Assembly: GCA_964020975.1 (NCBI GenBank)
Contig: OZ026612.1
Span: forward strand, 134,222,418-134,286,417
Direction of reading: 5' to 3'
Length of the DNA stretch: 64,000 bases
Source of the DNA: Hermodice carunculata
Lineage: Eukaryota > Annelida > Polychaeta > Eunicida > Amphinomidae
Positions within the stretch are counted from its first letter, which is position 1, and each line of letters begins with the position of its first letter. A model generated the notes under the pieces. That model saw only the letters and a list, made by a program, of their open reading frames with translations, made no database searches and was not told where the DNA came from. The translations under genes were made by a program, and so were the position numbers. Of this stretch, positions 12,017 to 26,934 are shown one piece after another.

Positions 12017-12750
12017 TTACAAAAATATTCAAACTTTCTCTTAATCAAGCTTACTTTCCCTCATTCTGGAAACGTTCCAATATTTGTCCTGTCTTCAAAA
12101 ATCGAACAGACAAATAAAAAGTAACTATAGGCACCTTACTCTGTAATGTTTCTAAAGTCTTTGACCGCCTAATATTTAATGCCCTCTGTGAATATTTCAC
12201 CCGAAACAATATCTTAACATCTAAGAATTCAGGTTTCAAGACAGGAGGCTCAACAATCAAGCAACTTGTCTGCTACTTCATATTGTCTACAACAGTCTAG
12301 AGTTATCAAAAGAAGCCAGAATGGTATTTCTTGATGTCTCTAATGCGTTCGACTAGGTATGGCATCATGGACTTCTCTTGAAACATTAACAGCTTGGCAT
12401 ATCCGATCGTCTTGTTACCTGGGTCAAAAGCTATCTTTCTAATCCCCTCCAAAAATTTACTACTCGTGGTCAATCTTCTGCCTGGCTTCCTATCCAGGCT
12501 GGGGTGCCTCAGGGCTCCATCCTCGCGTCCCTCCTATTCTTGGTTTATGTAAATGACCTAGTGGACAATCTCACATGTGAAGTGAGATTGTTCGCTGATG
12601 ATACTAGCATACTCGAAATTGTCAATAGCCCTGTTCAATCCTCACGCCACCTGAACACCAATTTGTCTCTAATACATTTAATTACTGGGGCAAGCTATGG
12701 CAAGTGTTATTCAATGCCATCAAATCACTACATGTTATTCTTTCTGTGAC

Positions 12751-13084
12751 TTTGACATGACCTTTAACCTTGACATGACCTTGCCATTTGAGATGACCTT
12801 TGCCTTGCTATGATCAAACTCCTATACACTGGGAACCACATCTACTATAGTGTATAAGATATTGAATATTTAAAACTTTAATTAGCCCTCATTTGCATAA
12901 TTTTAATAGGCATGACCTCTCGTCATAAAAAGGCAAGACTTCATCTAAAGAAGTATAATTGTGCCAAGTTTAGAGTTTCTATCTATAATTGTCTCCGAGG
13001 AAAAGGGCAAACTTGCTGGTGAAGAAAGAAAGAAATAAAGAATTTCTGGGAAAATAGTATGTCTGTATTGGTACAGAGACATAA
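12751..13084 (-). mobile_element. Helitron-like element, 5' part only (minus strand)
   Basis: Read on the minus strand it starts at 13084 as TTATGTCTCTGTACCAATAC, with the diagnostic 5' palindrome, followed by a short TTTC tract and the same single-copy leader found in the copy at 16353-17274 (including the ATGCAAATGAGGGCTAATTA and TATACACTATAGTAGATGTG phrases). The 3' half is missing; the remnant abuts LINE A at about 12750. The base before the tip is A, as in other copies. Confidence 0.8.
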
Positions 13085-13249
13085 TTACCGGCTGTAGGCC
13101 TGCGCCATGTATGGCGCGCCAACCTGTTTGGTCTGCTGTGAAACTCCTATGAACTGGAAACGATGTTTGAAACACAAAGCCTACTGGATTGAAGAACCAG
13201 ATCATACTTTGAGACAGTTGATTAGGTTTTTTGAGAAGAATCTTGCATT

Positions 13250-13600
<351 letters not shown>

Positions 13601-14558
13601 CCGTGTCCACATGAAAACTGAAAAAACGATATTTTGGGCGTTCCAATCGATGCATACACACGCACCTTTTTGGTCAGTTATGCAATTGTTGCTATCACTG
13701 CAAATATACATGTAGCATACATGTATATATAATTATAATTGCAGACTTATGCACGGTGCAAAAAATGGTTAATTGGTCAGGTCGCCCGTTTTATGTGTGT
13801 GGTTACCCTTGTTTGTTCTCCTTGAATTGCATTATGCGGATTACGTTTAAATTATCCATGTGTTTAAGATTGGAGCGGCAAATGCCCCTATTGTTACCTC
13901 AAAAACCTCTTTCGTAGTCTCCAAAGCCTATTGAATTGATGCCATAACGGTATTATATTATAAACGTACATGTGTGATCGTATGTGCGCAAGCACGATGA
14001 ACACCACCGCGCAACAGGATTGTACACGGATCACGGGGATCTCCGGATAATGGTAAATATATTTACGACAGGAATTTACGGATTGGCGCTCATGTGCAGT
14101 TCGATCAATCTTACAGTGAGCTGGCCTCCAATCATAAACTTCTCTGACCAAAATTAATATGGCGTCAAATGAATGCAGCAAGTTAACATTTGATGAAAAA
14201 TTGCCCAGAAATACGCCACAGTGAGCTCGCAAGTTGTGGTTGGAAATTGCGTTTCTGCGGACATCGAAGGTTGGTGATTTGTGCCTGTTCTGCAATTCTT
14301 AAACGTATTACTGAGTGTTTTGGATTACTTTATGATTAGTATGAGTGTGTGAGGACTTCCCAATAAACACATCATGACAAAGAGTGTAACAACGAGACAT
14401 TTTGACAACGGGGCAAGGCAGTAAATATGACTTGTAGGATTTTTTTCAGCCAAGGGTAACGATGGACGATTTTGTTTATAAAGTTGCATTTCTGAAGTAT
14501 TTATATTCTTCCAACAATACAGTTTAAGTAAGTTAAATCCAAGACTATCTGAGAATTC

Positions 14559-14560
<2 letters not shown>
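13601..14560. other. No recognised gene
   Basis: A 133-codon minus frame (13894-14295) shows no motif or family that I recognise. No repeat shared with other parts of the window was seen. Confidence 0.35.
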
Positions 14561-14637
<77 letters not shown>

Positions 14638-14677
14638 CTGTCTCGTTCTTTCTATCATTGTCTCTGTCACACACACA

Positions 14678-14727
<50 letters not shown>
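14561..14727. repeat. Compound microsatellite (CTGT)n(CT)n(TA)n...(CA)n
   Basis: Four simple-sequence tracts lie in series: CTGT, CT, TA and, after a short interruption, CA. Confidence 0.95.
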
Positions 14728-14731
<4 letters not shown>

Positions 14732-15366
14732 TCTGAAGGCATTTCAGTGAATATTTTATATGGAATCTTCCACACACGGAGTTCTAATTTCAACCAAAAC
14801 AGAAAAAGGACAAGACACACACTTCTTACAATAACAATCGTGAGACAAAATAAGAGCAAATATATAGAAGTATCTTCATGATTTAACGTGGAACTCCAGA
14901 TTAATGTGTCGGTGGTCTAGGCTTGCTGCGAATTATGCTACTGTTGGTCTCAAGACTACATATCTGCAATCCATGTATGTCTGAAATTCATTATTTTTTT
15001 CTAGAAATTGTATAGTTGTTTCGCATTGTCTGGAGTTCAGGTCAGTGTACCGTGAAATTAGTCAATGCAGGCAAGTCATGCATCATCGCTTATGTCGGAC
15101 CTTTTGATAAGCGAACTTAGAGTATGTTGTAAATGTTTTGCTTCATTGATTTTTCTCCTTTTACAATGTTACTGGCACCCTTGGTAGTCAAAACAAACAA
15201 AATGGTAACGGCCTCTTCTCTTTACTGTGTCTGTGGATACTAGTTGTCAGCTACAAAAATGTGCAAAGTGTATTTTTGATGATAAATCTTGTAAGAAATA
15301 GGTTTTCTTTTTCTTGCTTAACGTATATCCGCTGGAAAATTAACTTCTCTGAATGGACTATTTGTC

Positions 15367-15368
<2 letters not shown>
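14728..15368. other. No recognised gene
   Basis: AT-rich sequence without an informative frame or shared repeat. Confidence 0.4.
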
Positions 15369-15398
<30 letters not shown>

Positions 15399-15428
15399 TG
15401 TATGTATGTATGTATGTATGTATGTGTG

Positions 15429-15516
<88 letters not shown>
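15369..15516. repeat. (TATG)n then (TA)n microsatellite
   Basis: About 15 TATG units change into about 40 TA units. Long Tyr-Ile and Tyr-Val frames in the area are translations of it. Confidence 0.97.
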
Positions 15517-15522
<6 letters not shown>

Positions 15523-16135
15523 TAATATGCACGTCAATGCACCTTTTACTATCCACGCCCGTCTGTCGATTGTCGCCCGGCCCCTACTGTCAAGTGCGCC
15601 CTGGAAAGGTTTGTCCGGACTGGAGGGCAGCGAATGCGCCCCTGTTTCCGGACAGTTAGAACTACACTTATTTCGTGGGACAAACTGTGTTAACTTCATT
15701 GAGTGTCTTCTGTGCTTTGATTTAAATCTCTTATTTTTGGGTCATTTGTCAACATAAAGTGATATTTATGTTTTGCATGGCTTACACTAACCGTGACGCA
15801 TTCTAATTTTTCCCAGTAACGGAATTTAAATAAAATGTTATAATTTTTTTATCGTAAGTAGAAATGAGAATCGGGAAATGTTTGAAAATGTCACACTTTT
15901 TTCTTTTCTTTTTCTGCAATTTTCCCTTAATTTGGACATCTGTGGACTAAGCGAACCTTACGTATTAGGCACTAATCGTTTTTTTGCCGAGTTTTTATCT
16001 TCATTTCAACATGTTGGTAATTCTGTAGCTTAATTAGTATTGTTGTGTTTATTTACTTGTGTATTGCGATTGAAATTATGTATATATGTCTTTGGGAGCG
16101 GAGTTTATATGAGCAAAATTGTTGGTTAAGAAGAA
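15517..16135. other. No recognised gene
   Basis: No coding signal and no repeat identified. Confidence 0.4.
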
Positions 16136-16148
16136 AGAGAGAGAGGAA

Positions 16149-16180
<32 letters not shown>

Positions 16181-16270
16181 AGAAGAAAGAAAGAAAGAAA
16201 AGAAAGAAAGAAAGAAAGAAAAAGAGAAGACAGAAAGAAAGATAATATCTGTGTTTGCACACAGACATAA
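16136..16270 (-). mobile_element. Helitron-like 5' tip with GAAA tract (fragment)
   Basis: On the minus strand the fragment starts at 16270 with TTATGTCTGTGTGCAAACAC, runs through the 5' palindrome and ends in the TTTC microsatellite. The leader found in longer copies is absent. It stands head to head with the complete copy beginning at 16353, 82 bp away. Confidence 0.75.
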
Positions 16271-16352
16271 TAAAGAGGCCAGAAATAAAAAAGCATTGAT
16301 TGGATAATTGCTCCGGGGGTTGATGTGCATGCTGTAAAGTATGGTGGCGTCA

Positions 16353-17274
16353 TTATGTCTGTGTGCCAACACAGACATACTGTTTTTCTAGGAATTCTTT
16401 CTTTCTTTCCTCCTCTCTTTCTTTCTTTCTTTACAGGCAAATGTGTCTTACATTTTATTTGAAAAGCATTACACGTAGAAACTCCAAACGTAGCACAATT
16501 ATACTTCTATAGATGAAGTCTGGCCTTTTTATAATGAGAGGTCGCGCTTTTCAAAATTATGCAAATGAGGGCTAATTAAAGTTTTGAATCTTCAATATCC
16601 TATACACTATAGTAGATGTGGTTCTGAGTGTATAGGAGTTCGATCATAGTAAGATAAAGGTCATCTCAAATGTCAAGGTCATGTCAAGGTTAAAGGTCAT
16701 GTCAAAGTCAAAGGCCACTTTCGATGGTGACTTTCTTCTAGCCATAACATGGTCAATTTTAGCCAATTTTGATCATATTGGGCTCAAACTGTAGCTATTG
16801 TAACACTGCACATTTTTAAAACGTAGATGTGGCCTCTAAAGTTCAAACGTCAAGGTCATTTGGACCTTTGAAAGTTTCATCCAGTCATAACTTGGCCAAT
16901 TTTCATCCAATTCTAATCATGTTGATTCAAATTGTAGGTGTTGCAACACTGCACATTTTTATAAGAACATGTAACCTCAAAAGGCCAAAGGTCAACGTCA
17001 TTTGGCCCTTTGAAAGTTTCATCTTGCCCTAACTTGGTCAATTTTCATCCGATTTGGTTCATATTGGGCATAAATTGTGGGTTTTGTAACACTTTGCAAT
17101 TTACATGTGACCTGTAAAGGTCAAAGGTCAAGGTCATTTGGACATTTTAATTTGCATCTAGCCATAAGCTTAATGTAATGTGAACTACCAAATGATAATA
17201 TTTGTTGCATTTGATATTTCCAACTTTTGAAGGCACACAGACAGGTTTGCTTAGAAGCAAATCTTCTTTTCTAG
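16353..17274 (+). mobile_element. Helitron-like non-autonomous element, complete copy (type B core)
   Basis: The 5' end is TTATGTCTGTGTGCC; bases 16354-16363 and 16370-16379 form a perfect 10-bp palindrome around TGCCAA. A TTTC tract and a single-copy leader follow, then about three units of a ~140-bp minisatellite built on AAAGGTCAAAGGTCAAGGTC. Near the 3' end a 10-bp hairpin (17243-17264) is followed by CTTTT and CTAG (17271-17274). The flanks are A on the left and T on the right with no obvious duplication. A 3' hairpin about 10 bp before CTRR and an A|T target are the signature of Helitrons; the 5' TC is lacking. There is no coding capacity. Confidence 0.8.
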
Positions 17275-17399
17275 TTTAAGCTTATATTTTAATACCAAAA
17301 TAATGGCAGCTGGCTCTATGACCCTGATTGCGGAATACAGCGCTATGGCGCGGCCACAATGGAACACCACGATTAATAACGATACGTCATTTCAGTGCC

Positions 17400-17830
<431 letters not shown>

Positions 17831-19555
17831 TCTGCTGTTCTGTATCACATAGCACATTAGGCCTATATACCATATTGGGTAAGGAGCACCGGACTACCGC
17901 TGTCACCTTTTTTCTTGGACTCCCTTGTGAGACTTGTTGCTGTTTTATGTACTTTAAAGTAAATTGCCACTTCCTGTTCCAGGCCGCTCTTTGGTTTACA
18001 AATAAAGTCATTGTTCCATGTATTTGCTCGCCATGGACTGCCATGTCTGTTTGGCCGGTTGTCAACCTGCTGCGCCATTCGAAATTGTACCGCATTACAT
18101 TTCTAGAAAGAAAAAAAACCAGACCGATTCATCCGCGCATTGCAGTGTTGTGTAGTTATGCTTTTTTACGTATTTCTGGCTTCTTCTTTTTTCTCTCTCT
18201 CTTTTTTTCTTGCTGAAAAACTATTGTGTGTTCAAGTCGTCTACTTAAGCAGAGTGTTCGATAGAAACATTTCAGGATAAATACAAACCGTCATTTGAGT
18301 GTGTTTCTGGTTGTGACTCAATGATTCTGCCAAAGGAAACGACTCGCCGCTTTGCTGCTCGTGGTTTCCTTCCCAGAATGATTTCATCCCAACCAGAAAC
18401 ACCGCTCATGACGGGGGGGGGGGGGGGGGGGGGGGGGGACAGTGTGTATAATCTATATTGTATTTGTGTCTTTTTGTCCAAAACCACTTCCTAGCAGTCA
18501 TTACTCTTTTCCGCAGTCCGAACTCTTTACTCTCCATAAGCTAACCTGTCCCTGTCTAACCTATATACATAGAAGTACTATTGTCCATATTGCACGCGTT
18601 CCTTTGTAAAATTTTGACATGGGCTGTATTAGCCCGAATAAATTAAAGGGTCTTCAGCGGGTAACTATTCAACATGTTTCGGAGCCTTTTACCCGTACAT
18701 GTCTCTCTGAGTAGCGGCTCCTTGTCTAAGCTAAATATTCTACAAAGACAACCCACATAATTATGAATAAATATGAACGTGGCAATTGATGAATTAGCTA
18801 AATACGTGAAGTTTTGCTTATAAATGCAAGGACAGCAACAATGTACATCCTGCATCAGAGATGTAAAACAAACTCCATTATGACACCTACTCCTCAAAAA
18901 ATTAAGCTCTATTTTCCTGCCAACCCTAAGTCAATGTCTCAACGTAATGTGTCAGGTTTGTGACATTTGAGAAAATACTGTAAATTTTGAGCAATTTTAT
19001 AATATTGAGTAAATGTGCATTTAGGCATGTCAGAAAAGAATAAAATTCATTAGCATTTATGCCAAAAACATGTTACCAAAACAATTTTTCTCAACAGGAT
19101 TTTAAGTACAATTAGGCAAACATGTAACTGTCGTAGGCCGCTGCTTGCTACCGATAGCCCCCGGGGGGGGGGGGGGGTTAACCTGACAGAAAACATGTAA
19201 GCCTAAAATGTCTGAAAGTGAATATTAAAACAGAAAGATGCCAAAAGATAAAGTTAAGTAGCAAAACAGACAAGTCTAAAAACTGTAAATTATTGTGGCC
19301 AAACTTTCTAATAATCTTTGGGTATTAACAGTAAAATTATAGGGCAAGTCAGAAAAGAATGAAAGTCATTTGTATTTAAGTCAATAAGTATCAATTTGTA
19401 TATGGATGAATCCAATCCAACACTGTATATTTTCTTTGCTTAGGGACCCTTTTTAGCTGTAATTCCTCCCATGAGTCTATAGTAACACGTTTCTAGTCCG
19501 ATATTGATATTTCGTTATTCAACATTTTATTCCTTGCCTGATGATCCAATAGCAA
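17831..19555. other. No recognised gene; poly-G runs and a weak tandem repeat
   Basis: G runs stand at about 18413-18438 and 19162-19176. Two diverged copies of a phrase with GTCAGAAAAGAATAAAATTC at about 19028 and 19350 suggest an old ~320-bp duplication. A minus frame at 18643-18897 is not recognised. Confidence 0.4.
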
Positions 19556-20234
19556 CTAGTAAAATAGGTTTCCTTCAAAGCAAATCTGTCCGTGTGCCTC
19601 TAAAACTTGCATAAATTTAAGTGCTACAACTTTAGCTTGTGGTTTATTGGGTGTGTCTTTAACAAAAACATATGAATGAAATTGGGAATGACACTTCTAC
19701 CAATAATAGTTTGGAAGATATTCAACACTTAAACTTTTTAAGCGTTCTTAGCATAAATTATAATTTACAACTTTTGTTTGTAATTCATTGGATGCGCCCA
19801 CAGTGCCTGCAGCGCAAACATGTAAATTGACGTTGGAATGGCACTTCTACCTATAATAATTTTGAAAGCATTCAACATTTTTTTTTTCAAATGCCCTAAT
19901 TAGCATAAATTTAAATTCTAAAACTTGTGTTTGTGGGTTATTGCATGGGCCGACAGCACAAACCTTTTTATTGAACTTGAAATGGTACCTTTACCTATAA
20001 TAATTTTGAAGTTATTCAAGATTTAAATTTTCAAATGGCCCAAATTTGCATAATTTTAAGAATGTTCACTCATTTTAATAAAAAGGCAAGACTTAATATA
20101 TGGACGCATAATCATGCCAAGTTTGGAGTTTCCAGGTGTAATAGTGTCCAAATGAAATGTCGGAGAAGTTGCTGTAAAGAAAGTAATAAAGAATTCCAGG
20201 AGAATAGAATATCTGTGTTAGCACACAGACATAA
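19556..20234 (-). mobile_element. Helitron-like element, complete copy (type A core)
   Basis: On the minus strand it begins at 20234 with TTATGTCTGTGTGCTAACAC and ends at 19556 with CTAG, preceded by CAGATTTGCTTTGAAGGAAA, a weaker version of the 3' hairpin. The microsatellite is reduced to a few TTTC units. The core holds about four ~120-bp type A units (containing TTTGAAGTTATTCAAGATTT and ATTTGCATAATTTTAA) and none of the AGGTCA type. The flanks are again A before and T after the element. Confidence 0.8.
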
Positions 20235-22259
20235 TAACTCTTTCAACAATATGTAAGATTCTCTTGGCCAGGAGGAAAACCATTGCAACGTATACATGAC
20301 ATGAATGGCATATGGAGGTAACCGAACATGCCAAAAACGTGTTTCTTGGGAGAAAACATTGATCACGGTGTTTGACATTGAAAAGGAAAAGACAAAACAA
20401 AACAACAACAACAAGATCAGGGTGCCCATGTACTAAGCTAATAACTATTTTATTGACTGACCGACCCCAGTTAATCCTGGTATAACAATGTTGTGCATGT
20501 ACATTTTATTGGGAAGGCACTATCTTAAGTAGTGCGTCAGATGAATGTTTTCATTAGATCATATATTCCATTGTGTCAATGTACCAGATAAATGTTTTCA
20601 TTGTATGATATATTCCATCGTGCCCATGTTCCATGTTCGGGCATTTTGTATTGTGCGGTGTCCAAACTTGCAGTGATAGGGTAGATAGGATTTAGAGCTC
20701 TTGTCTTTCCGGTTCTTAAATTGTGAGAAAAAAGATGATTAACACAAACCAACATTTTACCTCTGAAGTGTGTAGGTCATAAGCGTCAGCAATAAGGTAT
20801 TCACCGAATGATATCCGTACATCTGCCAGTCAAAATAACTGAATAAGTTGTATATAAACCGCCTGTGTCAAACAGAACAAAATGTGTTTCTTTTGCAAAT
20901 ACAACGATTTTGGTGCCCAGAAAGGTTATAGTCACATTCTGGACAAATTTATCCACTCAGCTTGAAGTCATGGTGTGCAAAAAAAGTTCCAGTTTTCTTC
21001 ATTTCCAAAAATGTTAGTACTGCTGCAGGTGTATTCACCGGTACGCTCTCACCATGGCGGATGCTGAACGAGACCATGAGAATAAAATAAAATAAAATAT
21101 TGGAACATAAAATCAAACAGCTTGGCCTATTACCGCAGTTTTTAAATTAAATTCACTGTCTGGAGGTATATCTAAACATCTATGATCTTTAAACTGTTCA
21201 TGCTTTCAGATATAATCGTCACGTTTCAATATACATTCTCTGCGTTTTTTGTATTAAAATGCTATATATTACATCAAAGGCTTGGTCTACCCAAGATTGT
21301 ATCTCATACTACTGTTGTTGCCATTATGGTTATTACTTTTGTCTATTTTATTTTGAAACCAGCGACAGATTTGTCAGATCACTAAATCAGTCATAGGAGG
21401 CCAGTCATTTCGCCTCTTAACGTATCCTGATACGTATCCGTGTAGTTTCGCTTGGTACAACTTTTGGGAATTGTCTGGTCTTAAGCTATCAGTTTTGGCA
21501 CATGTCAAAGAACTACTGTGCTAACTTTTAAGCATAGTGAAACATAGGCAAGTGCCTTGAAGTGGCTTTCCTTTTTTATTTGGTGTATTTAAGATTAGCA
21601 TCCTATGGAAAAACAGGGAAAACAAGATACAAGTCTTCAAAATACTATGAAACTTAGCACTGTCCCTGAATTTCTTCTTATCTGGTGTAAATTTACGAGA
21701 GAGCAAAATTAAAATTTGCTAATTTGCATATCAAAAACATTAATTTTCAAAATTGTTGACTTATATCCCGATATGGGCCTGATAGGGACAATTTGGAGGA
21801 CACTTTTTAGGTTCATGGTGTTTGGAACTAAAGAGCATCATCTTTAGAACTTCGGACTGGATTTTACCGAGAAATTAATGTAAAATAGGTGTCCTCCTAT
21901 ATCTAGTTCTTTTATGTTGGTATATTAATTTTATTTAATCAGTACAATATCTCGTTGATATGTATGTGAATCAATTGATAGAGCAAGACTATGCAACTTC
22001 AACCCTGTATACTTAGCAGCAGAAACGTAGATGTATACATTTGTATCTCGATACCATAAGTTACTTAGGAACTGGAATTTTGACTTTCAGAAGTCCAAAT
22101 GGGAGTATATACAGTACTTGTAAAATTATTATATCTTTGTAGTTCCTTTCTGCTTTGGTCTATCGAATCTATATGGTTTGGCTTTCAATGAGCCTACATA
22201 ATTTAATGCTGGAGGAAGTACAAGGAATCATACGGATACAATATTATTCTCATAGATGC

Positions 22260-22261
<2 letters not shown>
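20235..22261. other. No recognised gene
   Basis: A 47-bp tandem pair lies at 20539-20632 (each with ATGTTTTCATT..ATGATATATTCCAT wording), and ATAAA repeats at about 21083-21105. No coding region or RNA gene was recognised in this 2-kb stretch. Confidence 0.4.

Positions 22262-22355
<94 letters not shown>
22262..22355. repeat. (ATA)n microsatellite
   Basis: About 31 units of a trinucleotide repeat, read as poly-Asn in one frame. Confidence 0.97.
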
Positions 22356-25300
22356 TTTATTAGGAAAACTACCCCTTTACAACGGGGGCATCGATGGAAC
22401 GGGGTTAATTCCATGATGCGTCCAAGTATCTTACCCATTTAAAGTTTCCTTTCAACCGGTGTAAACAATCATCAATATCATAATTTTTGTCCCCCGCGCT
22501 ACAATTTGTATCCACTGACATCTCAAGTTTAAGAAACAGAGCTCGGCAAAATGTAGACTTGCCCTGTATAGATTTGAAATGTGTGATGAACCACCTTGAA
22601 CGAAATAACTACATTCATTATGTTGTCACAGTCACATTAAATTTGCTCACCGGAATGACTGGGGGCAAACTTAGACCAGTAACCGTGGAAATTTTGAAGC
22701 ACTGTCCCTGCCATCCTCTAAAAAGTTGGGGACCCTGTATGCATACTCTGAAAGGGAATATGAGACCAAGCGGGAAAGCCCAGTTTAGTGAACTTTGGGT
22801 GTCTCGCACATCAAATTGTGTATGTGAAAATAGAGTTTCAAATGCCTGGAAAACGCGTCTGTGAATATCGATTTTTCGAACTCACCGGACCCCCTGCTGT
22901 CAGCTTCGTGCCTTTGGCAATCTCCCCCCCCCCCCTTAAAAAGTCTGGATCCGCCCCTGGAAGAGAAGAGAATCAGATGTTCGTGATTTCTTCTCCAGGT
23001 AGACAAATTCTGTGTCTGTACATTAAACCAGCCATGCACATGATGACCATGATGGCACATAATGTTAAATTGTGAATAAAAACATGCAACACAAGTAAAT
23101 ATGCCTGATTTTTGTGTCAGACAAATGTGTCAAAATTGGCATCAAATATTCTCAGAATGCATGATTTAGCACCTAGTGTTCAAATTTTTTGTCTGGGGGA
23201 GCATGCCTCACCCCTCCCCCCCCCCTTACCCCCACTTAGCCTGTGTTTGCCTCGTCCATTTTGCAACCCTGGCTACGGCCCTGAAATATAAATGCGTGTG
23301 TCGTATTCAATGGTTTGTCTTGCACAGGCAAAGAAGACCATGAAGCGGGCGTACAGATAGATACGCTACAAGTACAAGCGGCACGAATGTAAGGTGCATC
23401 ATTATAGCCACCTCTCTTCCAAGACCTCGCCAGCAGTTTTAAAGCTACATCTTCGGCGAGGTCTTCTCAACGCGTGAAACTTGCCTCCCGCTCAAGCACT
23501 CAGCTCCCTTCGATACATACCTCGCCGTGAAACTCACCACACGGAACCGGACCGTACGATTGTATTTAACACTGGTGCCCCAGCAGAAAATTACAAAGTG
23601 TACGCTTGAAGGCAGGACGATCATCAGGCTGACTGAATGGCTTGACACAAAACCGAGTCAAAGCTAGGATAAGAACTATTGCAGCACATGGCAAAACACT
23701 GATACGGCAGAATACGACTATTGAACAGAAGCAATTTGAACTATTTATCCATAAAGAGAAAATAACGTATAATACTATAATGTTGCATGCACTGAGGGCC
23801 GCAGCGACTGGGGCAAAAACGGCAGTGGGAACTCGAGTGCGTATCCTCAGGAAGGGAGGTACTTTGCACGCTTGAAAATTGTCTCGCGCTCAAGACAGAA
23901 GAGCGAGGTCTGGAGCATGGCTTGTGAGATCACGTGAAAGTCAGTTACCTTGCATGGCGCATAAAGCCTTCGATGTATCTTCAAGCGGTATATTCGTGAA
24001 AGCTGCTCTCGCTTTCACGGGCCAGGTGTCGATCGCGCAGCAAAGGTTGCCCAACAAACAACCTCTGTTGGGCAACTTTCTTCCATGATCTGCATGGTAA
24101 AGCACGCTGGTTCCACACCAAGGACGTGGTGTAATTAAGCGCCTGTCCTAACAGAAATTCCGTTTTTCTTCTGATTCTTTCTGTCTGTGTCTCTCTATCT
24201 GTCCTTCCTAACGGCAAAATTTTGCCTTTTTTTCGGACACCATGATACACTGAAACTCAAAATTTGACATGATGGTGGTCCAACAGATGAAATTGTGCAT
24301 TTTGATATGGACCAGTCATGGTACATATGTTTTGGGTGATTGTACATCTCCTGGATAAATATCTTCAAATCTATCGTACCTGGGCGTGCCTTTCCATTGA
24401 CATACTTTTGTGATAAAGGCACATCCAATACATATAACTGGACAAAATTTGCAGCATTTGATTTGCTAACAAGAGGACTGTGACAATCCTGTAATCAGCA
24501 GACCATACATATACAGACAGGTACACAAATTGAAAAATTCGTAGAAAGTCAGGATCCAGAGTATCATCACCTGGCGAACGAATTTGTTTAAGCCTCCTAT
24601 AAGCTACATTTTCGTCAAGTTTCAGAACAATCTGAGGAATGTCTTTGGAGAAAAAGTCGAAAACTGCACAAGCACACAAAAATTTGTACAAAAACTGGCT
24701 AAAAATAACCGCAGCACCACCCGTTGAACAATTGAGGTCTACGGGTCCCCGGAAGTGTCCCTATTTAATTTCCAAGCAATTGGCTGGGCGGTTTTGGAGC
24801 AGATTAAGATTTTGCCTCGCTTAAAAAATCCAAAATCACTGGAGCATGACCATTTGAAAAAACCTTGATAAAGACCCGTTCAAGGTACATGGCTGAGGAA
24901 ATCTGAAGGAACTTTCGTTATCCAAAGTTGTTGGATTCAGTCTGGGTTTTTACACCAAACAAAGATGAAAAGCTGAGTCAAGTTTTGAAAAAAAAAAAGG
25001 GGGGGGGGACAACAGAGAATGTCGAAACTGTTTATTGGGCATGGGAGAAAGGCCTATCTTAGTTGACAAACTATAAATTTTATATACGTCCGGTTGTGCG
25101 TTGTTTTATTAAATACAGTAAAACCACGGAGGAAGAAACTTGCCCGAACACTTGCATACATGTAACTTGAACACATCTATATGCTGAATGCATTTTCTCT
25201 CAATTTTGTTTCTGAATACAGTATGCATTTCGCTAAGCCATGGATGGTCCAAGGAGACCTCCTTCGACGATCCGTTGCTGAGCCGAACACTTTTCTTCAG

Positions 25301-25873
25301 TCCCAAGGTCGTTCAGCCCATGGAGAGGTTTATTTTAAGCAGAAAGCTAATTGTATACGAATAATGGTCAAAACACCGGTGACTAGCGAATGTGAAAACC
25401 TCTCTGCTGGGCCTTCACAAAAGACCTTTTATAGCCACACAAATTACGAACCAGACCTACTGTGGTTCTGTCAATTAGTAACGCCAATATGTGACCTTCC
25501 GTCACCTTTGGCATATTTTGGTATGTGTTTAACGGAAGCATAGAACCCATCCGTCTGTCACTAAAGCTTGAAAGTCTGCAGATGTAACCATGTCGACAGG
25601 CCACCAAATGCAGCAGACTGCAGTGCGGAACAATGCCACGGACTGCTACGAATGTCTCGCTCCGTGGAAAGAAAGCTGAGGCAGCACTTGTTTCTGGTTA
25701 ACTGTGATGACTAGGACCAAAGGTTGTCATGCTCTCATGAAGTGCAAGTCACTTAAAAGTGCAGAAACATCTTACTACAACTACTTGTGGTATACTCATG
25801 TGGAAAAATTGCACACATAGCTTCTTGAAATATGTTTTAGGTGTTAATAGAAAAGCTTGCAATACAGCAGTAA
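22356..25873. other. No recognised gene in 3.5 kb
   Basis: Frames of 90-125 codons occur on both strands (for example 22487-22864 plus, 24371-24691 minus and 25181-25543 plus) but I recognise none of the products. C- or G-runs at 22925-22936, 23215-23226 and 25000-25008, and the phrases GGATCCGCCCCTGG (about 22948) and GGCTACGGCCCTG (about 23271), look like relics of short dispersed repeats. An 11-bp inverted pair, AAGACCTCGCC, brackets 23420-23468. Host exons could be hidden here. Confidence 0.35.
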
Positions 25874-26866
<993 letters not shown>

Positions 26867-26934
26867 CTATGATTTTGCTGATTTCAGAGGTGAAGATTTG
26901 GTCAGAAGTATGAAATGGCAGGCAGGCACATAGA

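Noticed and set aside
15251-15659. Long Tyr-Ile, Tyr-Val and His-Thr frames
   Set aside because: They are translations of TATG and TA arrays; the same holds for frames over 17395-17860, 27362-27792, 16045-16440 and 26558-26913.
22155-22442. 95-codon frame with a long Asn run
   Set aside because: The run is the ATA/AAT microsatellite and the flanks show no protein character.
23420-23468. AAGACCTCGCC inverted pair as a terminator or small RNA
   Set aside because: The stem is only 11 bp with a 26-base loop, and no T tract or transcript context supports it.
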